16,167 nt of DNA, taken from positions 1 to 16,167 of the forward strand of contig JASAON010001353.1 of the NCBI GenBank assembly GCA_030849065.1. The letters are read 5' to 3'. The notes beneath the pieces were generated by a model. That model was not told the DNA's origin. It saw nothing but the letters and a program-made list of their open reading frames with translations, and searched no databases. Positions 1 through 6,700 of the stretch are shown here, one piece after another. Position 1 is the first letter of the stretch. Each line of letters opens with the position of its first letter. This DNA is from Jaenimonas drosophilae. Taxonomy: Eukaryota; Euglenozoa; Kinetoplastea; Trypanosomatida; Trypanosomatidae. Made by a program: the position numbers and the translations under genes.

Positions 1-6
1 TATAAC

Positions 7-38
7 GTCTTCTTCTTCTTCGCGGCCTCCGTGAATAG
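7..38 (+). promoter_or_regulatory. Candidate trans-splice acceptor for the armadillo-like gene
   Basis: A CTT-repeat pyrimidine tract runs from 7 to about 30 and is followed by an AG at 37-38. No ATG occurs between this AG and 173, so splicing here would give a 134-base 5' UTR with the first AUG at 173. The remaining leader holds a (CAT)n stretch near 96-109 and a short CA run near 113-125. The tract begins at the window edge, so a stronger acceptor further upstream cannot be excluded. Confidence 0.5.
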
Positions 39-172
39 CACCGCGCGTGGAGGAATCGAGCAGCACACAACCCGCGCGGGGTAGCTGCTGCCGCCCATCA
101 TCATCATCACATCAACACACACACAAATAAAACTGTTCTTGATCATAACGTAGTCCCACACGTCCCGCCACA

Positions 173-1525
173 ATGATGCGCCGTGCTGCACCGGAGTGGT
201 TTGCCCAGGGAAAGGCCCGTGAGCGCCTCCACCGGTGGTGGCCCTGGGCGGTATCGAGCACCTGCGCGGTGCTGTACTTTGTAAACCGCGAGCCCTTTGA
301 CGAAGCGGCGGGAACCGTGGTCACCAAGATCCGCAAGCCCCTGCTCCGGACAATGGAGTGGATTGAACTCCACGACGTGGATCCAGAAACGATGGCGCTC
401 GAGCTCCCACCGGACATGATCTTTGGCCCCTTGGCCTTCCCACAACAAATGCGCTTCTTGTTGGCCGCCCTGAAGGCAGATAATGAGCTGGCCGATGGCT
501 ATCTCGCACGTATTCTCATTGACTACATGGACCTCTCACTCGACCCGCCGATTTTATCCGAGGCCGATTTTCTCGCCGCGGGCGGACGTGAGTTGTTGGA
601 TTTTGCGCTGAATGACTTCGCCGGTGATGGCGATCGTGGCACACGCAAACACATCTTCTTCCAGCCCGACCAGTTCCTGCGCCTCGTCAACCTCGTCGCG
701 CCATACCCATCAATGGGGGAGTATCTTGTGAAGCAGCGCAACGGTGTGAAGCTCATTTTCCAGGCGCTCCGACACAGCCACGATCCCTACGCACGTGTGC
801 TCGCGATGCGCAGCCTGACGCTCTTCGCCTTCACCCAACAAGCGGATGGCACCGTCGAGCGCAGCATCCTTCAGCAAAACGCCATGCGGCCCATGATTGA
901 GGCCTACAAGCAGAGCACCGGTGATCCAACTGACACACGCTATCTCACGTTGCTTCTTTCGTCGGTGCTGCGCCACTACCCAGTCGAGGGCGGGGCGGAG
1001 TTCCTCAACGCGGGAGGCATCGAGGCCACCGTAAACAACTTGAACATTGCGCGCTACAAGGGCATCCCACAACACCTGCGTGTGTTGCACGATGCGCTGA
1101 AGCTGCCCAAGGCCGCCACCGGTGGTGTTTCGGTATACTCACGTATCGAAGATGCGGAGTTCCTTGGTGTGGCCATGGGCCTCCTCGACGCATTCCCCGA
1201 GTACTATGAGGTCTCGGGAGATTTGCTGCGCTTGTGTGTGGATTTGGTTCCCACCGTGGCCACACCGCTGCAGCTGTTGGAGTACCGTGCGATGCCCATC
1301 TTATCCAAGTTCTACGTCAAGTGGAAGCAAGACGGTGCCTTTCAGACGGACGGCACACGCGATCTCGTTATTCGGCTCTTCAACCTCATGCTCAACGACC
1401 GCACCTGCCAACGATGCTTTGATCCCTCGGTGGCCACCTACGAACTGCAGGAGTGCCTCCACACCGCACACGTCGCACTGAAGGACCAGAGCGGTGGCCA
1501 ACAGCCGGAGGTGGCCATCGCGTAA
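173..1525 (+). CDS. Armadillo-like helical protein with N-terminal hydrophobic segment
   Basis: A 450-residue protein that I do not recognise by name. Residues 1-21 are basic (several Arg and one Lys) and are followed by a hydrophobic, Trp-rich stretch at about 22-37 (WWPWAVSSTCAVLYFV). This could be a signal anchor or part of a mitochondrial targeting region. The rest is mostly leucine-rich helix pairs. Segments such as KLIFQALRHSHDPYARVLAM and the GGIEATVNNL block resemble armadillo/HEAT repeats, so a protein-binding solenoid is likely. No catalytic motif was seen. The start is the first of two tandem ATGs (173 and 176) and the first ATG after the upstream candidate acceptor. A conserved kinetoplastid hypothetical protein, possibly tethered to a membrane, is the safest description. 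The coding status is firm; fold and location are inferences. Confidence 0.85.
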   Translation: MMRRAAPEWFAQGKARERLHRWWPWAVSSTCAVLYFVNREPFDEAAGTVVTKIRKPLLRTMEWIELHDVDPETMALELPPDMIFGPLAFPQQMRFLLAALKADNELADGYLARILIDYMDLSLDPPILSEADFLAAGGRELLDFALNDFAGDGDRGTRKHIFFQPDQFLRLVNLVAPYPSMGEYLVKQRNGVKLIFQALRHSHDPYARVLAMRSLTLFAFTQQADGTVERSILQQNAMRPMIEAYKQSTGDPTDTRYLTLLLSSVLRHYPVEGGAEFLNAGGIEATVNNLNIARYKGIPQHLRVLHDALKLPKAATGGVSVYSRIEDAEFLGVAMGLLDAFPEYYEVSGDLLRLCVDLVPTVATPLQLLEYRAMPILSKFYVKWKQDGAFQTDGTRDLVIRLFNLMLNDRTCQRCFDPSVATYELQECLHTAHVALKDQSGGQQPEVAIA

Positions 1526-1880
1526 GGTGGCAGCGAACCAACCAACCACCACACAGCCGCTCTCCATACTTGGGCAGTAGTAGCTACTCTAAAACACAAC
1601 AACAACAACACATTCTCCCTCTTCACGTGTGATTGATGGTTGGCGAATTTTGCGATCACCTTCATCCATTCTCTTGTGTGCATCCTCCTGGGCTCAACAC
1701 ACCTCTCTTGTTTCTTATTTTTGCGTACGTTAGCTAGGAAGTAAAGGCTGAAATCAGACCTCCGTGGTTCTGGCAAGCAGAACAAAGGGCGTTCATCTCC
1801 ACACTCCCTCCCCCTTCCCATCTCTCTACCGCTAATCTGCTCTGCACCTTCCACCCCCACCACCAACACCAAGCGCAAAC
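1526..1880 (+). other. Intergenic region between the armadillo-like gene and ARL13
   Basis: This stretch carries the presumed 3' UTR of the upstream gene, with a CAA repeat at about 1598-1610, and the presumed 5' leader of the ARL13 gene, with a long C-rich pyrimidine tract at about 1797-1870. Reading frames crossing it on the minus strand look like low-complexity shadows. No RNA gene or other element was recognised. Confidence 0.6.
1701..1733 (+). promoter_or_regulatory. Candidate trans-splice acceptor for the ARL13 gene
   Basis: A T-rich pyrimidine tract (about 1701-1722, with CTCTTGTTTCTTATTTTTG) is followed by an AG at 1732-1733. No ATG lies between it and the start at 1881, giving a 147-base 5' UTR. 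An alternative is the C-rich tract at 1797-1870 with an AG at 1872-1873, but that would leave only seven bases before the ATG. Which is used cannot be decided from sequence. Confidence 0.45.
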
Positions 1881-2753
1881 ATGTCTGCTGCGGAGGAAGA
1901 AGCGCAGCGCATCGGATATTGCCGCAAACACAACGTGCACCACCTCTTTGAGCTCCTCGCGACCAAGTTGTTGGTGGATCGACCCGAGAACCCATTCCTC
2001 TATCTCGGTGATTTGCTCAAGTCGGTGGAGGAGAGCGAGAAGAAGAAGGGCACCTACGACCCAACCGCCATTCACTACACCTCATCCACCGCCACCGCCG
2101 CAGAGGGCAGCAAGGAGGACCAGGGCAAGTCGAAGGAGCTCAAGCGCATCACCCTTGGCACCTTTGGCCTAAACAACGCAGGCAAGACCTCCCTCCTTGC
2201 CGTGTTGGGTGGGAATGTGGATCGCAACTGCACTGCCACCGTTGGCTTCACCCCTTTTCAGTTCCACACGGAGGAGCACGATATCTGCATCTTTGATGTT
2301 GGCGGTGCCGAAAACTTTCGTGGTATCTGGGTGCACTACTACCCCGACTGTCATGGCCTCATCTTTGTGGTGGATTCCGCGGCGAGTGAGGAGGTTGTGG
2401 CGGCCTCACTCCGCACACTGAAGGAGGTGGTGCAGAACCCCGTCAACGTGGGCAAGCCGCTCCTCGTCTTCTGCAACAAGCGCGATTTGCCCGACAGCAA
2501 GGGCGAGAGTGTCGTAACCGAGGCCTTCTTGAAGGAAGTTCTCGCGGAGGGCACCCCATTCCGTGTGGTGGCCACCTGCGGCATCGAGGAGGACGCCGCG
2601 ATGGATGATCATGTGTCGTGGCTGCTCACCACCGTGGGAAGTAGGTATGAGGAGCTGTCGGAGCGGGTTGTGCGCGATGTGAAGCAGGTGAAGGAGGAGA
2701 AGGAGCGCGCACGTGCCGCGCGACTTGCTGCCCTTCGTGAAGAAAGCGCCTAG
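1881..2753 (+). CDS. ARL13: ARL13-type ciliary small GTPase with N-terminal docking domain
   Basis: A 290-residue ARF-family GTPase. Residues about 13-50 (CRKHNVHHLFELLATKLL, then RPENPFLYLGDLL) resemble the RIIa dimerisation/docking helices of PKA regulatory subunits. The G domain follows: P-loop GLNNAGKTS at 96-104, switch I TVGF with T120, switch II FDVGGAENFRGIW at 138-150, and NKRD at 199-202. The RGIW and YY-HG-IFVVDS signature is typical of ARL13 rather than ARF or ARL3. The ARF catalytic Gln position is Ala143, consistent with ARL13 proteins, which are poor GTPases and usually have Gly there. Residues 254-290 form a charged Lys/Glu/Arg-rich helix, probably a coiled coil. It is shorter than animal ARL13B, without the long C-terminal tail. 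ARL13 acts in the cilium or flagellum as an exchange factor for ARL3; a docking-domain ARL13 is known from trypanosomes. The start is the first ATG after either candidate acceptor. Confidence 0.93.
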   Translation: MSAAEEEAQRIGYCRKHNVHHLFELLATKLLVDRPENPFLYLGDLLKSVEESEKKKGTYDPTAIHYTSSTATAAEGSKEDQGKSKELKRITLGTFGLNNAGKTSLLAVLGGNVDRNCTATVGFTPFQFHTEEHDICIFDVGGAENFRGIWVHYYPDCHGLIFVVDSAASEEVVAASLRTLKEVVQNPVNVGKPLLVFCNKRDLPDSKGESVVTEAFLKEVLAEGTPFRVVATCGIEEDAAMDDHVSWLLTTVGSRYEELSERVVRDVKQVKEEKERARAARLAALREESA

Positions 2754-3093
2754 GCATCGTGGTGATGATGCCTACGCTACTACCAAGAAGCTCCGTCCAA
2801 TGAACCAGGCGAGCCAATGGTGATGATGATGATCTCGAGCATCGTCTGGTCGCTCTTTCGCTCGCACGGAAACAAAACAAGCATAGAGCGCACTCCTACC
2901 TTTGTCCGTGGTGATTGAGGGAGGTTGCGCGTGGCAGCGACGTTGATTCGTCATGCCGATAGATTCGGCACACACACTTGCCTGATTCAGCCTCGTTAGG
3001 CCAATGAACCCCTAGTTGTTGTGTATGTACCTCTGTTTCCTTGCGTGAGACAAACGAGTGGAGGCTGAACGTGTCCATCATTCTTGTTTAATG
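2754..3093 (+). other. Presumed 3' UTR of ARL13 and intergenic sequence
   Basis: Non-coding sequence after the ARL13 stop, with repeated GATGATG motifs near 2761-2835 and many ATGs on the coding strand. I see no open frame of protein-like composition, no tRNA box A/B pair and no mobile element. The last ATG before the next gene is at 3091. Confidence 0.55.
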
Positions 3094-3105
3094 TATCACT
3101 CGGTG

Positions 3106-3144
3106 CTCCCCTCCTTCTGTTTTCTATTTCTTCACGTACGACAG
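3106..3144 (+). promoter_or_regulatory. Distal candidate trans-splice acceptor for the CNB-C2 gene
   Basis: A pyrimidine tract at about 3106-3133 is followed by an AG at 3143-3144. It sits at the very start of the ATG-free stretch that runs to the CNB-C2 start codon, as expected if mature mRNAs can begin here. Use of this site would give a 653-base 5' UTR. Confidence 0.35.
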
Positions 3145-3380
3145 CGTCTGTGCCGAGTCGCGTTGGAGTAAGTAGTTGGGTACTCCGTACACCTCAACGT
3201 CGAAGGTCGATCTCTGCGGTTGGATCGTCTCGCCAGGATATCTGTGAAGTTGTCGTTCCAAGATAGAAGGGCAACGACGCTTGTGTGCCAGATAACATCC
3301 CTCCACACAACCACATCCTCACGCAACCAACACCAAACAACAAACAAAATTGAAAAAAAAACTAGTTCGTAGCGATCAAG

Positions 3381-3420
3381 CTCACTCCTCTCTCACCCTT
3401 CACTACTTTCGGCACCGCAG
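3381..3420 (+). promoter_or_regulatory. Middle candidate trans-splice acceptor for the CNB-C2 gene
   Basis: A C/T-rich tract (CTCACTCCTCTCTCACCCTT onward, 3381-3410) is followed by CGCAG with the AG at 3419-3420. Use would give a 377-base ATG-free 5' UTR. Confidence 0.4.
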
Positions 3421-3524
3421 CTCACTCCACCTCCACCCTCATCCTCCGCCTCTCTCCGTTGGTCTATACCGTTTGGGCGCTGAATCCATTGAGAAGAGGA
3501 CTACCTACCTGCCACCGCATCACG

Positions 3525-3648
3525 AGTGTTGTTGTCTGTTCTTATTTTTCATTGCTCCTGTGTTGTTTGGTGTTTTTCGTGCCTTGTATCTTCTTTTGCG
3601 TGTGCGTGGTTGGACTCTATACGCTCCACCTATACTCTGCTGCTCCAG
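3525..3648 (+). promoter_or_regulatory. Proximal candidate trans-splice acceptor for the CNB-C2 gene
   Basis: A T-rich tract, densest at about 3536-3597, lies in a 122-base stretch with no AG dinucleotide (3525-3646) that ends with the first AG at 3647-3648 (CTGCTCCAG). A long AG-free zone before an acceptor is a recognised splice-site property, so this is the best of the three candidates. It would give a 149-base 5' UTR. Confidence 0.55.
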
Positions 3649-3693
3649 CCTCGTGGCTGTTCTCAGGCGGAAGGCATCTCAACCTCTTCCACG

Positions 3694-3721
3694 ACACGCA
3701 CACACACACACACACGCACAC
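3694..3721 (+). repeat. CA dinucleotide microsatellite in the presumed 5' UTR
   Basis: A nearly pure CA run interrupted by CG steps, about 75-100 bases before the CNB-C2 start codon. Such repeats are common in kinetoplastid UTRs. It is likely length-polymorphic. Confidence 0.9.
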
Positions 3722-3797
3722 CTACGTGGCTCCTCACTCTAGGATAGCCACCTACCTGTATTCCTCATCCCCTACTTTGTGGCGGTTTCTGTGAGCC

Positions 3798-6700
3798 ATG
3801 GCCTCCACCGACACTCTTCAGAAGACCCCAACGATGCATCTCAAGACATCGCCACGTCGCAGCCCATCTCGTCGTCGTCCATCTCCGGTGCCCAACCCGC
3901 ACCACAACCGCTGCGGCACGGCGGCGCGGTGCCTCAGTGACTCTCTTCTGCTCGATGCATCTCTCGACCAAAGAGCCTTTGACCGGCCTACGTCGAGGGG
4001 ATCATCGGTCTCGAGTGAGGCGCTCCGCGTGTCTGCCCGCCGCGACTCCTCCATCGCCGCCACGAGCACCAACCCCCGTGTGCGGAGCAGCAATCCCATG
4101 GAGATGCGTCGCAGTCCATCGTTGCGTCGGCCTATGGAGTTTGAATCCACCGAGAGCCAGCAGGCTATGGCTCGCCTGCGCACCGTCTTTGGTCCCGTTA
4201 TTCAACGTTTGGTCCTCCGCCGACGACGTTTGCGGTCGTGGAAGGGCACCTATCCACCTCGGCAGCACTCCTCCGACGCCGTCGTCTCCGCCATCACCTC
4301 CTCGAGCTCCATGCTGGCCAGCTGGCCCGAAGATTTTCTGCATATGCTTGCACAGGAGGCCGTCTTCAGCTTCCACCAACCCAAGGATGTACTCGTTTAC
4401 CACCACGAATCCCACCTCTCCAGCGGCATCGTTGTGCTGCTTCATGGAGAGCTACAGGAGAGCCGAGCACCCATGAAGGCCAAGACTCAGGCCGTGGCCT
4501 CAACACGACCCATCAACACCCAACGAACACGCGTTCGACGGGCACCAGATGTGGTGTGCCTATCCTCGGTGCTGTGCGAGGACCGATCGCCATCTAGCCT
4601 GATTGCCGCCGCGGGTGATGATTGCGTGGATGTGGCCACGATCCCATCGCGTACGTTTTGGGACTCGTTCAACAGCTACGTTCTCCTCTCCGCGATGCCA
4701 GAGAGCGCGATTGAGAGCTTCCGACGCACCATTCTTCCCCAGCGCAAGGACATGGTGCTGAGTGCCTACTACCCAACGGCGTTGCTGCTGCAGAGGTCGT
4801 GGATGTGGCCCTTCCTGAGCTGCAGTGATCGTGTTAAGCTGGCGCGAACGATGGAGGTGCGTGTGCTGGGTTTTGGGGATATCCTCTACGAAGAAGGTGG
4901 CATTTGCCCCTACATCTTCTTTGTGCGTCGTGGCACGTTAACCGTCGTCTTCAAGGGCGACCCGCTTACCATCATTGAGGCAGGCACAGCCTTTGGCGAG
5001 GTGAGTGCCATCTTTGCCGACCCACGCAGCTGCTCCATCGTAGCGGGCTCCGTCTGCGAGCTCTACTGCCTCCACGCCGGTGAGCTGCATCATCGCTTCC
5101 GCAAGTACCCCGAGCTTGGCAAGACCCTCGCCCTCAAGGCTCTCGAGCGGCGCCATCAGTGGATGATGGATGGCCGACTACGCGAGGTTTTCAACCTCGT
5201 CTCGCTCCTTGGCGCGGTGCCCTGTCTCAGCCATACCACCGATGCGATGCGCGAGGAAATGGCCACGACGGCGCGCGTCGTGAGTGCGCCAGCCTCCATC
5301 ACCCTCATCGCCCCCGGTTCACCCAACAACACCTTGTTTGTGGTAGGTCGGGGTGTGCTGAAGTGTACCAACGAGGACGGCACCACAGAAGAGCGCCACG
5401 CCGGCGACTACCTTGGCGAGTTGTGTTTGCTGCCGCACCTCTGGACGACCACCGTCGTGACGGAGTCATCGGTGGATTTGTGGGTGCTGAGCCGGGAAGA
5501 GGTGTTGCAGGTGCTGCAGAAGCACAAGGCGGAGGCCCAGGCGGAGGATATCAGCCGCCAAGGGCAGGCCCTCACGTTGAGAGCCGCGGCACCCACGACG
5601 CCGTCCACCGCCACCACGCCCAAGGCCAAGGCGGCGGGTGCAGCAGCGGCAGCTGTGGGGGAGAACCTCCCACGTCTTGCCGCCAGCCTTGCCAAGTTTA
5701 ACTGGGGCACGTACATTGATGAACGGGCCAAGTCGTTGGAGGGGCCGGGGACGAAGCGGCCGGCACCCCGTGAGCTCCGCAAGGCCGACAAAGACATCGA
5801 GTCCGCCCTTCAGCCCAAGGTGCAATCCCTCATTAGCATGCCGTCCACCTCCAGCCCCAGTGCCGTGGACTGCGACCTCCCCGGGGAGGTGGGTGAGCTA
5901 CAGGCCATCATTGTAGAGCAGCTCCTCCTCACCCCAACCGATGAGCAGGCTCGCTTTCTGCAACAAGTGAATCGCAGCGACGTGAAGCTCGTGACGGAGG
6001 AGGCGGACAGCCCCATCACCCTGGACCCCGACCTCAATCCCTTCACGGCGAGCGTGCTCTATCCCGAATTCAACGCCGCCGCCCATGAGATGGAATCCAT
6101 CCAGGTAAACAGCGTGCACGAGCTGGAGGAGATTGTGTCGGCCACCGACGAGGAGGACTCGATGGGCCACAGTGAGCGTGGGACCCCACTCGCGGTGCAT
6201 GAGTTTGGCAGCATGGAATCCTCGCAGTGGCCGCCGGCCTTGTTCGCCAGCCGTTCACGAATGGCGGAGTTGGATAGCCTCCAGGTCTCTCCGCCCCCGT
6301 GCGCCTCACGGCAGTCGCTGAGCCGCAGCTATCTCGTCCGCCCCATGTCGGGCCTGCCGAGCACCTCTCTTCGTTTAGGTCTCTCTAGGCCGGTGTCGTC
6401 GGAGTCGCAGCTGCTGGCCTCCCAACCGCGTTTGCCGCCCACGAGCGTGGATTTGGCGCACCAGGGCGCCAAGATGGCCACGGACCGCTCCCTCTCCGTT
6501 CTGGATCGCTACGTGAAGATTGAGGACGACACGTACTTCAACAACTTTGTGAAGGTGGAGGCCTCATCACAGGAGGAGATGTGGCTGAACTCCGAGGATG
6601 CTTCCGAGAAGGGGGAGGATAGCTACACCAACACCGACGCCCTCGTTCTCTTGCTGGTCCACTGCGCTGGCTGCAATTATCTCCCGCAGAAGCTCCTTGC

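Larger units (their letters stand above)
3145..3797 (+). other. Long ATG-free region, candidate 5' leader of the CNB-C2 gene
   Basis: No ATG occurs on the + strand from 3094 to 3797, then the CNB-C2 gene begins at the first one. The region contains an imperfect hairpin (GTCGTTCC at 3252-3259 against GG and AACGAC ending at 3277), an A-rich patch at about 3334-3362, two strong pyrimidine tract/AG combinations and a CA repeat. Open frames here lack ATG starts and have low-complexity composition, so I do not call a gene. I read it as an extended 5' UTR or a nested set of alternative leaders. Confidence 0.5.

Noticed and set aside
1734..2075. Minus-strand open frames across the start of ARL13
   Set aside because: They overlap a firm coding region and a pyrimidine-rich leader, which read as Gly/Arg/Glu-rich low-complexity protein on the other strand.
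3140..3250. Possible tRNA or small RNA gene in the less repetitive part of the leader
   Set aside because: No convincing box A/box B pair or cloverleaf could be drawn; GGTTGGATCG departs from the box B consensus.
3350..3742. Open frame of 130 residues in the CNB-C2 upstream region
   Set aside because: It starts with TTG, contains no ATG and has low-complexity composition driven by pyrimidine tracts and the CA repeat.
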